A stretch of DNA of 64,000 nucleotides from Streptomyces paludis (GCF_003344965.1 NZ_CP031194.1:7440001-7504000); one strand, 5' to 3'. Shown: positions 49,604-60,246, counted from the first letter of the stretch. Notes: generated by a model from the letters alone, not told the origin. A program made the numbers and translations.

Positions 49604-51322
49604 GTGCATCCGCTGCATGAGACCGATCCGACGGACATGGGCCGCTACCGTCTGGCGGGCCGGCTCGGGGCGGGCGGCATGGGCGATGTCTACCTGGGGC
49701 GCACCCCGGGCGGCCGGCCCGCCGCCGTCAAGGTCATCAGCGCTCAGTTCCAGTCGGATCCGCAGGCGTTGAGCCGTTTCCGCCGTGAGGTGGAGACGCT
49801 CAGGACGGTCCACAGCGCGTACACGGCCGCACTCATCGACGCGGAGGTGACGACACCGCCGTACTGGATGGCCACCGAGTACATACCGGGGCCGACCCTG
49901 GCCGACGCGGTCCGGAACACCGGACCCCTGCCGCCGCAGCTGTGCCGGGCGCTGCTGGCCGCGCTGGCCGAGGGCCTCACCGACATCCATGTCCGGGGGG
50001 TGCTGCACCGCGACATCAAGCCGCAGAACGTGATCCTCTCCGCCACCGGCCCCCAGCTCATCGACTTCGGTATCGCGCGCGGCTTCGAGCCCTCCGATCT
50101 CACCCAGGCCGGGGTCGCCATCGGCACGCCCGGATTCATCGCGCCCGAGACGATCACGGAGAGCGTGACCGGTCCGGCGGCCGATGTCTTCGCGCTCGGC
50201 GCCACCCTCGCCCACGCCCTCACCGGCCGCCCGCCGTACGGCGAGGGCTCCATGATGACCGTCGCCTACCGCACGGTGCACGAGGAGGTCGATCTGCGCG
50301 GGGTCCCCGCCGACATCGCGGAGCTGGTCGCCTCGTGCACCCACCGCGACCCCGGCCGGCGGCCCGACCCGCAGCGGATCGTGGACCTCTGCGGGACCGG
50401 CACCGACCTCGTCCAGCTCCCGGCCTACCGGCGGGCCGCCGCGACGACGGCCCCCGTCGCCGCCCCGCCCGCGGCCGCCGCACCCGAGGCCACCGCGCCG
50501 GCGGCCGAGCAGGCGACGGCCGTCTCCCAGGCGGCCACCGCGTTGGTCGCCGCGCCGGCCCCCACGGCCGCCGCGACCGTGTTCGCGCCGGGCGCGGCGC
50601 AGGCGCCGCCGGCCACCATGCTCGACTCCGCCGGGCCGGCCCCCGCGGGGACGGTCGCGTCGGCCGGGTCGGCCGCTTCCGTCACCGCCGAGCCCGTCAC
50701 GGCCGCGACCGCCGCGGCGAAGTCCGGATGGCGCGACCCCCGGCGGCTCGCGCTCGGCGCCGTGCTGACGGCCGGGGCCGTGACCGCGACGGTGTTCGGG
50801 TTCTGGGGCTCCGGCGACGGCAAGGAGAGCGAGGCGGGTGAGCGTCCTTCCTCGAACCAGAGCCGGAGCGAGGGCCGGCCCCTGCCGCCGGAGGACGGCG
50901 GGGACCCGCCCTCGGAGCAGCCCGGCGAGGCCGGCTCGGACAACCCGGCGGCGCCGGACGAACCGGTCCAGGACGCCCCCGAGGCGCCACCGGAATCACT
51001 GGTCGTCCCGGCCGGACTCACCCTGAAAATAGGCGAGTTCATCCAAGCGGCACGCGCGAAGCTGATCATGGACCAGGACGGCAACCTGGTTCTCCTCGAT
51101 GAGAACGGCGAGGCCCGCTGGTCGAACCAGCAGCCGGGCCCCGACTTCATCACGACCTTCCAGACGGACGGCAATCTGGTCGTCTACGACGCCGCGCACC
51201 AGGCCAGATGGGCCAGCCGGACCGATGGCGCCGAGGGCGCCGTGCTCGAACTGCGCGCCGACGGGAACATGGTCATCACCAAGGACGGCCAGGACCTCTG
51301 GCAGACCGATACGGCACACTGA
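49604..51322 (+). CDS. Ser/Thr protein kinase with extracellular bulb-type (B) lectin domain
   Basis: A 572-residue receptor kinase. Kinase domain about 13-280: LGAGGMGDVY (21-30), Lys43, HRDIKPQN (Asp137), DFGIARGF and GTPGFIAPE. A long Ala/Pro/Thr linker and one transmembrane helix at about 380-400 lead to an acidic Pro-rich stalk. A C-terminal bulb-lectin module follows (about 465-572) with MDQDGNLVLLDENGEARWSN, QTDGNLVVYDAAHQARWAS and LRADGNMVITKDGQDLWQ repeats that carry QxDxNxVxY-type mannose-site patterns. GTG 49604 follows GGGAGGG by 9 bases. It may sense mannose-type glycans outside the cell (inference). Confidence 0.9.
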   Translation: MHPLHETDPTDMGRYRLAGRLGAGGMGDVYLGRTPGGRPAAVKVISAQFQSDPQALSRFRREVETLRTVHSAYTAALIDAEVTTPPYWMATEYIPGPTLADAVRNTGPLPPQLCRALLAALAEGLTDIHVRGVLHRDIKPQNVILSATGPQLIDFGIARGFEPSDLTQAGVAIGTPGFIAPETITESVTGPAADVFALGATLAHALTGRPPYGEGSMMTVAYRTVHEEVDLRGVPADIAELVASCTHRDPGRRPDPQRIVDLCGTGTDLVQLPAYRRAAATTAPVAAPPAAAAPEATAPAAEQATAVSQAATALVAAPAPTAAATVFAPGAAQAPPATMLDSAGPAPAGTVASAGSAASVTAEPVTAATAAAKSGWRDPRRLALGAVLTAGAVTATVFGFWGSGDGKESEAGERPSSNQSRSEGRPLPPEDGGDPPSEQPGEAGSDNPAAPDEPVQDAPEAPPESLVVPAGLTLKIGEFIQAARAKLIMDQDGNLVLLDENGEARWSNQQPGPDFITTFQTDGNLVVYDAAHQARWASRTDGAEGAVLELRADGNMVITKDGQDLWQTDTAH

Positions 51323-51323
51323 C

Positions 51324-51349
51324 CCGGCGGGGGCCAGGGCCCCCGCCGG
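51324..51349. terminator. Bidirectional hairpin between kinase and uvrA-like genes
   Basis: CCGGCGGGGGCC (51324-51335) pairs with GGCCCCCGCCGG (51338-51349); in practice the loop would open to 4 nt or more. It starts 2 bp after the kinase stop and 25 bp before the end of the convergent gene. Confidence 0.75.
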
Positions 51350-51373
51350 CCGGTCCCGGCGCCCGCGGCCCGG

Positions 51374-53779
<2,406 letters not shown>

Positions 53780-53955
53780 CATGTCTCCGTCCGACGCCTC
53801 GGGAGCGTCTGCGCGATCGGTGGTCATGGCCGTTACGGTAGGCGCGGCGCGGCCGCCGCGCTTCTCCATTCCTGACCGATTCCGCTCCACGGTCCCGGCC
53901 CGGTGCCGCTCCGCCCGCGCGCCGGGCCGCCGTCCGCCGTACCGTACGCCGTCGT

Positions 53956-53967
53956 TAGTGTGGGGGC
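53956..53967 (+). promoter_or_regulatory. Leaderless promoter (-10) of the AraC gene
   Basis: TAGTGT (53956-53961) ends 6 bases before the ATG at 53968. No ribosome site can fit between, so the transcript should start at the ATG. Confidence 0.6.
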
Positions 53968-54747
53968 ATGCGAGCGCCCCGGGAGACCCGTACCCTGCCG
54001 GCGTTCGCCCCGGGCGCGGTGCCGGTGCCGTTCGTCATCATGGGGTACGACGAGGTCGTCGCCCACGACACCAGCTGGAACGCGCACTCCCACCCCTGGC
54101 ACGAACTGCTCTGGAACGAGCGGGGCGCCTCCATGACTGTGGTGGGCGCGCGGGCGTGGACGGTCACCCCCACCCTGGGCCTCTGGATGCCCGCGGGCAC
54201 GATGCACTCCGGCTCGGCGGTCGCCGGGACCTGGTTCCGCGCCGCGTTCTTCGGCTTCGCCACCACCCCCTCGCTCTCCGAGGTGCCCGTCACCGTCGAG
54301 ATCACCCCGCTGCTCCGGCTGCTGCTGGAACGGCTCGGCGACCCCGCGCTGCCGCCCGCCTCCCGGGCGGCGACGGAGACCCTGGTGCTCGACGTACTCA
54401 CACCGTCCTCGCGGGAACTCCTCGTCCAGATGCCCACCTCACCGCTGCTGCGCCCGATCGCCAACGCGGTACGGGAGAACCCCGGGGACCCGCGGACGCT
54501 GACCCGCTGGGCGGCCGAACTCGGTGTGAGCCCCCGGACGATCACCCGCGCCTTCAACGCCGAGACGGGCGTCAGCTTCGCGCGCTGGGTCGCCTCCGTA
54601 CGGGCACAGCACGCGGTCGCGCTGCTGACCAGGGGCGGCGAGGTGGACGAGGTCGCGGAGGCGGTCGGCTACCGGTCGGCGAGCGCGTTCGGCGCGGCCT
54701 TCCGGCGTACGACGGGGATGACGCCGGGCATGTTCCGGGCGCACTGA
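53968..54747 (+). CDS. AraC family transcriptional regulator with cupin sensor domain
   Basis: A 259-residue regulator. N-terminal cupin (HSHPWHELLWNERGASMTVVG, LWMPAGTMHSGSAV), whose histidine cluster suggests a metal or small-ligand site. The C-terminal AraC double helix-turn-helix has DPRTLTRWAAELGVSPRTITRAFNAETGVSFARW and VDEVAEAVGYRSASAFGAAFRRTTGMTPG. It is leaderless. It stands between a uvrA-like gene and the iron importer; regulation of either is possible but unproven. Confidence 0.9.
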   Translation: MRAPRETRTLPAFAPGAVPVPFVIMGYDEVVAHDTSWNAHSHPWHELLWNERGASMTVVGARAWTVTPTLGLWMPAGTMHSGSAVAGTWFRAAFFGFATTPSLSEVPVTVEITPLLRLLLERLGDPALPPASRAATETLVLDVLTPSSRELLVQMPTSPLLRPIANAVRENPGDPRTLTRWAAELGVSPRTITRAFNAETGVSFARWVASVRAQHAVALLTRGGEVDEVAEAVGYRSASAFGAAFRRTTGMTPGMFRAH

Positions 54748-54830
54748 GCGCCACAGGGTCTCCGGGTGCCCCGGGCCTCTCCGGCTGTCCGGGTGGCCGG
54801 ATCGCTACAGCCGCTGTCTTGAACGATTGA

Positions 54831-54880
54831 TTGCGACACGTGCCCCCTTTTCGTAAAGTTCAAAGGCAAGCCTTACCTAA
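54831..54880 (+). promoter_or_regulatory. Iron-regulated promoter with DmdR/IdeR-type iron box
   Basis: -35 TTGCGA (54831-54836), 17 bp, -10 TAAAGT (54854-54859). The 19-bp sequence AAAGGCAAGCCTTACCTAA (54862-54880) matches the actinobacterial iron-box pattern (TTAGGTTAGGCTAACCTAA on the other strand) and covers the expected transcription start, so iron-loaded DmdR should repress the operon. Confidence 0.85.
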
Positions 54881-54980
54881 GTCGCTTGCGCCAGTACGGT
54901 GCACCGCTCCACGACCGCATTCCGCGACCCATACGTGCGAGGTCCGACACCGGCCAACCCGGAAGTGGAGTCACGGATCC

Positions 54981-56039
54981 ATGCGTACACAGCGCCTGCG
55001 CGCGGTCGCTCTCACGGCTGCCCTCCTGCTGGGCCTCACGGCCTGCGGCGGAGAGTCCGACAGCGGCAAGGACGAGAAGGACACGGCGGGGAGCGGCGGG
55101 AAGACGGCCGGGGCGAGCGCGTTCCCGCTGACGATCAAGCACGCCCTGGGGACGACGACCGTACCGAAGAAGCCCGAGCGCGTCGCGACGGTCAACTGGG
55201 CCAACCACGAGGTGCCGCTGGCCCTCGGTGTCGTCCCGGTCGGCATGGCCGCCGCCAACTTCGGTGACGACGACGGCGACGGGATCCTGCCCTGGGTCAA
55301 GGACCGGCTGGAGAAGCTCAAGGCCGACACCCCGGTCCTGTTCGACGAGACCGACGGCATCGACTTCGAGGCCGTGGCCGACACGAAGCCCGACGTCATC
55401 CTCGCCTCGTACTCCGGGCTCACGAAGCAGGACTACAAGACGCTGAGCGAGATCGCCCCCGTGGTCGCGTACCCGGACGCGGCCTGGGCCACCCCGTGGC
55501 GCGAGATCATCCGCCTGAACAGCGAGGCGATCGGCCTCGCCGACGAGGGGGAGAAGCTGATCGGCGAGGTCGAGGGCGACATCGCCAAGACCGTCGCCAA
55601 GTACCCCCAGCTGAAGGGGAAGTCGGCGATGTTCATGACGCACGTCGACATCAACGACGTCAGTGAGGTCGGCTACTACACGGCGCACGACACCCGCACC
55701 CTGTTCTTCGAGGACCTCGGTCTGACGATGCCGAAGAGCATCGCCAAGGCGTCCGAGGGCACCAAGAAGTTCGCGCTGACCCAGAGCGCCGAGCGGATCG
55801 ACGCGTTCAACGACGTCGACATCATCACCGGCTACGGCGACGACAAGGGCGAACTCCTCAAGACCCTGAAGAAGGACCCCCTGCTCTCCAAGATCCCCGC
55901 CGTCGAGCGCGGTTCGGTCTACCTCCTGCCGGGCAGCTCCCCGCTGGCCACCGCGGCGAACCCCACGCCGCTGTCGATCTCGTACGTCCTGGACGACTAC
56001 GCGGCAGCGCTCGCCAAGGCCGCGGACAAGGTCAAGTGA
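54981..56039 (+). CDS. Iron-siderophore ABC transporter substrate-binding lipoprotein
   Basis: A 352-residue lipoprotein: signal peptide with lipobox GLTAC (Cys22), acidic/Lys linker, then a FecB/FepB-type class III binding fold (FPLTIKHALGTTTVPKKPERVATVNWANHEVPLALGVVPVGM, FEAVADTKPDVILASYSGLT, PDAAWATPWREIIRLNSEAIGLADEGEKLI). ATG 54981 with GGAG about 10 bases upstream. It is first in a four-gene importer operon behind an iron box; ferric hydroxamate- or catecholate-type siderophores are the likely cargo, the exact one unknown. Confidence 0.92.
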   Translation: MRTQRLRAVALTAALLLGLTACGGESDSGKDEKDTAGSGGKTAGASAFPLTIKHALGTTTVPKKPERVATVNWANHEVPLALGVVPVGMAAANFGDDDGDGILPWVKDRLEKLKADTPVLFDETDGIDFEAVADTKPDVILASYSGLTKQDYKTLSEIAPVVAYPDAAWATPWREIIRLNSEAIGLADEGEKLIGEVEGDIAKTVAKYPQLKGKSAMFMTHVDINDVSEVGYYTAHDTRTLFFEDLGLTMPKSIAKASEGTKKFALTQSAERIDAFNDVDIITGYGDDKGELLKTLKKDPLLSKIPAVERGSVYLLPGSSPLATAANPTPLSISYVLDDYAAALAKAADKVK

Positions 56040-57079
56040 CAACGCTCGACACCCGACGCACGCCGGACGCCGCCGTGGTGCGGCGTCCGGCGCGTGTGCG
56101 GATCCTGTGGCTCCTGCTCTCCCTCCTCCTGCTGGCGGCGGTCATGGTGGCCTCGGTCGCCATCGGCTCGCGCACCGTCGCCTGGTCCGACGTCTGGGCG
56201 GCGCTCGGCGGCGCGGACGGCTCGCTGGAACAGGCCGCGGTCACCAAACGGATCCCGCGCACCCTGCTCGCCGTGATCATCGGCGCCGCCCTGGGCCTGG
56301 CCGGCGGTGTCATGCAGGGCGTGACCCGCAACCCGCTGGCCGACCCGGGCATCCTCGGTGTCAACATGGGCGCGTCGCTCACCGTCGTCACGGCGGTCGC
56401 GTTCTTCGGGCTCACCTCGCCGACGGGGTACGTGTGGGTCGCCATGGCCGGGGCGGGCCTCTCGGCGGTGTTCGTCTACACCGTCGGCTCGCTGGGGCGC
56501 GGCGGCGCCACGCCCCTCAAGCTGGCCCTCGCGGGCGCCGCCACCTCCGCGGCGTTCGCGTCGCTGGTGACCGCCGTCGTCCTGCCCCGCAACGATGTCG
56601 CGGGGAGCTTCCGGCTCTGGCAGATCGGCGGCGTCGGCGGCGCCTCCTTCGAGCGCATCGGACATGTACTGCCCTTCCTCGCCACCGGCTTCGTCATCTG
56701 CCTGCTGTCCGCGCGGGCGCTCAACTCCCTCGCCCTGGGCGACGAACTCGCCGCCGGACTGGGCGAACGGGTCGCCGTGGCCCGGGCCGTCGCCGCGGCC
56801 GGCGCCGTCGTGCTGTGCGGCGCCGCGACGGCGGCGGCCGGGCCGATCGGCTTCGTCGGACTCGTCGTCCCCCACGCCTGCCGCCTCATGGTGGGTGTCG
56901 ACCACCGCTGGCTGCTGCCGTTCTCCGCCGTGACCGGCGCCTCGCTGCTGACCGCCGCCGATGTGGCCGGACGGATCGTGGCCCGGCCGGCCGAGGTCGA
57001 CGTGGGCATCGTGACGGCGCTGATCGGCGCCCCGTTCTTCATCTACACCGTCCGCCGTCAGAAGGTGCGTGCCCTGTGA
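56036..57079 (+). CDS. Iron-siderophore ABC permease (FecCD family), first subunit
   Basis: A 347-residue permease with nine to ten helices. FecCD signatures: RIPRTLLAVIIGAALGLAGGVMQGVTRNPLADPGILGVNMGA, LARALNSLALGDELAAGLG-type loop (RALNSLALGDELAAGLGERVA), GPIGFVGLVVPHACRLMVGVDHRWLLPFSAVTGA. GTG 56036 overlaps the binding-protein stop (GTGA). It forms a heterodimeric channel with the next gene product. Confidence 0.92.
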   Translation: MTTLDTRRTPDAAVVRRPARVRILWLLLSLLLLAAVMVASVAIGSRTVAWSDVWAALGGADGSLEQAAVTKRIPRTLLAVIIGAALGLAGGVMQGVTRNPLADPGILGVNMGASLTVVTAVAFFGLTSPTGYVWVAMAGAGLSAVFVYTVGSLGRGGATPLKLALAGAATSAAFASLVTAVVLPRNDVAGSFRLWQIGGVGGASFERIGHVLPFLATGFVICLLSARALNSLALGDELAAGLGERVAVARAVAAAGAVVLCGAATAAAGPIGFVGLVVPHACRLMVGVDHRWLLPFSAVTGASLLTAADVAGRIVARPAEVDVGIVTALIGAPFFIYTVRRQKVRAL

Positions 57080-58128
57080 GCGCCCCCGCCGTCCCCCGGC
57101 CGTCCGTCCGACAGGCCGTCACCCGCGGCCGGACCCGGAACGCCCGTCGGCGACGCCTCGTCGTCCTCACCCTGGCCGTGCTCGTCGTCGCCGCGTTCGC
57201 CGTGGCCCTGATGGCCGGACAGACCTTCTACCCGCCCCGGGACGTGATGCGGGTGATCCTCGGCGAACAGGTCCCGGGCGCCACGTTCACCGTCGGACGG
57301 CTGCGGCTGCCGCGCGCGGTGCTCGCCGTGACGGCCGGGTTCAGCTTCGGCATGGCCGGTGTCACCTTCCAGACGATGCTCCGCAACCCGCTCGCCAGCC
57401 CCGACATCATCGGCATCAGCTCCGGAGCGAGCGCCGCCGCGGCCATCGCCATCGTCACCCTGTCGCTCGACGAGACCCAGGTGTCGGTCCTCGCGATCGT
57501 CGCCGCGCTCGCCGTCGCCCTGCTCGTCTACACCCTGGCCTTCCGGGACGGCGTCGTCGGCACCCGGCTGATCCTGATCGGCATCGGCATCTCCGCCATG
57601 CTCGACAGCGTCACCTCGTACGTCCTGTCCCGGGCCGCGGAGTGGGACCTCCAGGAGGCCATGCGCTGGCTGACCGGCAGTCTGAACGGTACGAGCTGGA
57701 ACCAGACCGTGCCCGCCCTGCTGGCCCTGCTCGTCCTGGCCCCCGTCCTGCTGTCCCGGGCACGCGACCTCTCCACGATGCAGCTCGGCGACGACACCGC
57801 CTCCGCCCTCGGCGTCCGTGTCGAACGCACCCGCATCACGGTGATCGTCGTCGCCGTCGGCCTGATCGCGTTCGCCACGGCCGCCGCCGGGCCGATCGCC
57901 TTCGTGGCGTTCCTGTCCGGACCGATCGCGGCCCGGCTGGCCGGCACGGGCGGCTCCCTGCTGGTGCCCGCCGGGCTGGTCGGCTCCCTCCTGGTGCTCG
58001 TCGCCGACTTCACCGGCCAGTTCGCACTCGGCACCCGCTACCCGGTCGGGGTCGTCACCGGCGTCCTGGGCGCGCCCTACCTCGTCTATCTGATCGTCCG
58101 TACCCACCGGGCCGGAGGCTCGATATGA
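57076..58128 (+). CDS. Iron-siderophore ABC permease (FecCD family), second subunit
   Basis: A 350-residue permease. Basic N-terminus (RGRTRNARRRR), then FecCD core: GRLRLPRAVLAVTAGFSFGMAGVTFQTMLRNPLASPDIIGISSGA, MQLGDDTASALGVRVERTR, GPIAFVAFLSGPIAARLAGTGG and a YPVGVVTGVLGAPYLVYL end. GTG 57076 overlaps the previous stop (GTGA) and its own stop overlaps the ATPase start (ATGA), so all four subunits are translationally coupled. Confidence 0.92.
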   Translation: MSAPAVPRPSVRQAVTRGRTRNARRRRLVVLTLAVLVVAAFAVALMAGQTFYPPRDVMRVILGEQVPGATFTVGRLRLPRAVLAVTAGFSFGMAGVTFQTMLRNPLASPDIIGISSGASAAAAIAIVTLSLDETQVSVLAIVAALAVALLVYTLAFRDGVVGTRLILIGIGISAMLDSVTSYVLSRAAEWDLQEAMRWLTGSLNGTSWNQTVPALLALLVLAPVLLSRARDLSTMQLGDDTASALGVRVERTRITVIVVAVGLIAFATAAAGPIAFVAFLSGPIAARLAGTGGSLLVPAGLVGSLLVLVADFTGQFALGTRYPVGVVTGVLGAPYLVYLIVRTHRAGGSI

Positions 58129-58967
58129 CCACGTCCCACTCCCTGACGGCCGAGCGGCTCACCCTCGGCTACGGCGACCGCGTCGTCGTCGAGTCCCTCG
58201 ATCTGACCGTGCCGCCCGGCAGGGTCACGGTCATCGTCGGCGCCAACGCCTGCGGGAAGTCGACCCTCCTGCGCTCCATGTCCCGGCTGCTCGCGCCGCG
58301 CGAGGGCCGGGTCGTCCTGGACGGCCGGCAGGTGCACCGGATGCCCGCCAAGGAACTCGCCCGCACACTCGGGCTGTTGCCGCAGTCACCAGTGGCGCCC
58401 GAGGGCATCACCGTGCTCGACCTGGTCGGCCGCGGCCGCCACCCGCACCAGGGCATCTTCACCCGGTGGAGCGAGAAGGACGACGCCGCCGTGGCCTCCG
58501 CCCTGGAGGACACCCGGACGGCGGAGCTGGCCGACCGCGCCGTGGACGAACTCTCCGGCGGCCAGCGCCAGCGGGTCTGGATCGCCATGGCACTGGCCCA
58601 GCAGACCGATCTGCTGCTGCTCGACGAACCCACCACCTTCCTCGACGCCAGCCACCAGATCGAGGTCCTCGACCTGCTGACCGACCTGAACCGGACCCGC
58701 GGCACGACCGTCGTGATGGTCCTGCACGACCTCAACCTCGCCGCCCGCTACGCCGACCACCTCGTCGCCCTCGCCGACGGCCGGGTCCACGCCTCCGGCG
58801 CGCCCGCCGACGTACTGACCTCGGAGATGGTCGCGGCGGTCTTCGGCCTGGAGAGCCGCGTCATCGAGGACCCGGTCTCCGGCAAACCCCTGATGCTCCC
58901 CATCGGCCGGCACCACGTCCGGCCGCTCTCACCCGTGGGCGACGGCGCGGCGGGTGAAGGTGGGTAA
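58125..58967 (+). CDS. Iron-siderophore ABC transporter ATP-binding protein (FecE/FepC type)
   Basis: A 280-residue ATPase: Walker A GANACGKST (39-47), LPQSPVAPEGITVLDLVGRGRHPHQ Q-loop region, signature LSGGQ (143-147), Walker B LLLDEP (164-169) and the switch histidine in VLHDLNLAARYADH. ATG 58125 overlaps the permease stop. The last codons and the TAA lie in a 10-bp tandem repeat, so the C-terminal GEGG may be a product of slippage. Confidence 0.92.
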   Translation: MTTSHSLTAERLTLGYGDRVVVESLDLTVPPGRVTVIVGANACGKSTLLRSMSRLLAPREGRVVLDGRQVHRMPAKELARTLGLLPQSPVAPEGITVLDLVGRGRHPHQGIFTRWSEKDDAAVASALEDTRTAELADRAVDELSGGQRQRVWIAMALAQQTDLLLLDEPTTFLDASHQIEVLDLLTDLNRTRGTTVVMVLHDLNLAARYADHLVALADGRVHASGAPADVLTSEMVAAVFGLESRVIEDPVSGKPLMLPIGRHHVRPLSPVGDGAAGEGG

Positions 58968-58997
58968 AGGTGGGTGAGGGCGGGTGAGGGCGGTTGG
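58952..58997 (+). repeat. 10-bp tandem repeat across the ATPase stop codon
   Basis: GGGTGAAGGT (58952-58961), GGGTAAAGGT, GGGTGAGGGC and GGGTGAGGGC (58982-58991), then GGTTGG. The stop TAA is in the second unit. The period is not a multiple of three, so copy-number change would alter which stop is used. Confidence 0.75.
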
Positions 58998-59006
58998 AGC
59001 CACTGT

Positions 59007-59049
59007 CCCATCGTTTTCCCATCGGATTCCCATCAGCGCCCGGCAACCT
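59007..59049 (+). promoter_or_regulatory. SARP-type heptamer direct repeats and -10 box before the ricin-fold genes
   Basis: CCCATCG (59007-59013), CCCATCG (59018-59024) and CCCATCA (59029-59035), each separated by 4 bp, i.e. 11-bp periodicity. The last heptamer ends 8 bp before CAACCT (59044-59049), a usable -10. SARP activators (ActII-ORF4, DnrI, AfsR) bind heptamer direct repeats at 11- or 22-bp spacing, with the last one 8 bp before the -10; this is the same geometry. Confidence 0.7.
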
Positions 59050-59096
59050 TGGCCGCGTACAGACAGAAGTGTCCCCGTACGGGTTTCCGGGAGGTC

Positions 59097-59630
59097 ATGT
59101 TGTTGTCCATGGTCAAACGCTCGGCGATGATTCTCGCCGCGCTGCTGGGTGTCGCGGTGGCGAACGCGCCCGGCGCGTCGGCCGCCGCCGACGGCACGGT
59201 CAGATTCACGAATCAGCAGAACGTGGCGTGTATCAGAGGGGCGGCCTTCGGCCTCAACACCGACTGTTTCGGCCCCGCCGCCGAAATGAACTGGACGCTC
59301 AGACAGATCCCCACCGCGCCGGTCGAGTACCGGTACATCCAGAGCAACTTCGGCAGGGGGTGCTGGACCGATGACGACTCGGTCTTCTATTTGAGCGCCT
59401 GTAACTACGGAGGACTCCCCGGCCGCCAGATCTGGAGCATCGTCCGCTACCAGCCGGGCCCACCACCCTCAGGCATGGCGGGGGTACGGCTGGAGAACGT
59501 CGTGACCAACAAATGCATGGACACCGACGCCACTGGCTCGACGCTGGTCCGCAACAATTGCAGCAACTCCTCCAGGACGCAGCAGTGGAACATTCCGCTG
59601 GCCGCCTTCAACGCCATGTTCACCCCCTGA
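59097..59630 (+). CDS. Secreted stand-alone beta-trefoil (ricin B-type) protein 1
   Basis: A 177-residue secreted protein: signal peptide to about Ala-Ala-Ala at 33, mature part about 145 residues. It forms three similar lobes, each with a cysteine pair 12-15 residues apart (CIRGAAFGLNTDC, CWTDDDSVFYLSAC, CMDTDATGSTLVRNNC) and ending in a W motif (MNW, RQIW, QQW). This is a complete ricin-type trefoil with no catalytic domain. ATG 59097 lies only 2 bases after GGGAGG; in-frame TTGs at 59100 and 59103 have better spacing. It is followed 15 bp later by a paralogue. Confidence 0.78.
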   Translation: MLLSMVKRSAMILAALLGVAVANAPGASAAADGTVRFTNQQNVACIRGAAFGLNTDCFGPAAEMNWTLRQIPTAPVEYRYIQSNFGRGCWTDDDSVFYLSACNYGGLPGRQIWSIVRYQPGPPPSGMAGVRLENVVTNKCMDTDATGSTLVRNNCSNSSRTQQWNIPLAAFNAMFTP

Positions 59631-59645
59631 CGGAGGCGGCCCGAC

Positions 59646-60188
59646 GTGCGATCACATCTGAGATACGCGCTCAAGTCACTGCCGGCGCTGCTGACTGCAC
59701 TGACGCTGGTCCTTCTCGCACCCGGCCCCGCGCTGGCGAACACGCCCAAGACCCGTCTCACCAACACCTACAGCAACGAGTGTCTCCGGGCGACCGGCGA
59801 GGCGGTGACGGTCGCCTCCAACTGTAGCGGTGCCGCGCAGAACTTCGAGTGGCGCTTCGACCAGGTTCCCGGCGGACCCAACACGTTCAAGTACATCAAG
59901 CTGGACGCCTCCGAGCACCCGGGTACCTGCCTGGACAACAACGGCTCCCGCATCTACGCCCTGAGGTGCAACACGGGCACCTACCAGCAGTGGGTCGTCA
60001 CCCGTTTCGAGCCCCTGCGCCCTCCGAGCGGGCAGGTGGGTGTGCAGCTGAAGAACGTCCAGACCGGTATCTGCGTGGACACCACACGGTCGGGCAGCGG
60101 TTGGCGGATCTATCCCCATGCGTGCAACTCCGGCTACTTCCAGCAGTGGAACATCAGCGCGGATGCCGCCAACTTCATTGGCTGGTGA
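59646..60188 (+). CDS. Secreted stand-alone beta-trefoil (ricin B-type) protein 2
   Basis: A 180-residue secreted protein, tandem paralogue of the previous gene. Signal peptide ending GPALA/NTPK (about residue 31). Three lobes with cysteine pairs (CLRATGEAVTVASNC, CLDNNGSRIYALRC, CVDTTRSGSGWRIYPHAC) and QQW-type ends (FEW, QQW, QQW). No enzyme domain. GTG 59646 has GGAGG about 9 bases upstream and lies 15 bp after the first gene, so both are one operon. Carbohydrate binding is expected from the fold; the target is unknown. Confidence 0.78.
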   Translation: MRSHLRYALKSLPALLTALTLVLLAPGPALANTPKTRLTNTYSNECLRATGEAVTVASNCSGAAQNFEWRFDQVPGGPNTFKYIKLDASEHPGTCLDNNGSRIYALRCNTGTYQQWVVTRFEPLRPPSGQVGVQLKNVQTGICVDTTRSGSGWRIYPHACNSGYFQQWNISADAANFIGW

Positions 60189-60246
60189 CCGCCCTGACCG
60201 GCGCCTCGGCCAACGGGACCGCTGAAAGGCCCGGTTGAGAGGCAGG

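Noticed and set aside
53780..53827. Extra 16 codons at the start of the UvrA2 gene
   Set aside because: A leaderless start at 53827 is possible (TACCGT before it), but GGAG spacing and the family's usual N-terminus favour 53779/53782. Kept only as an alternative.
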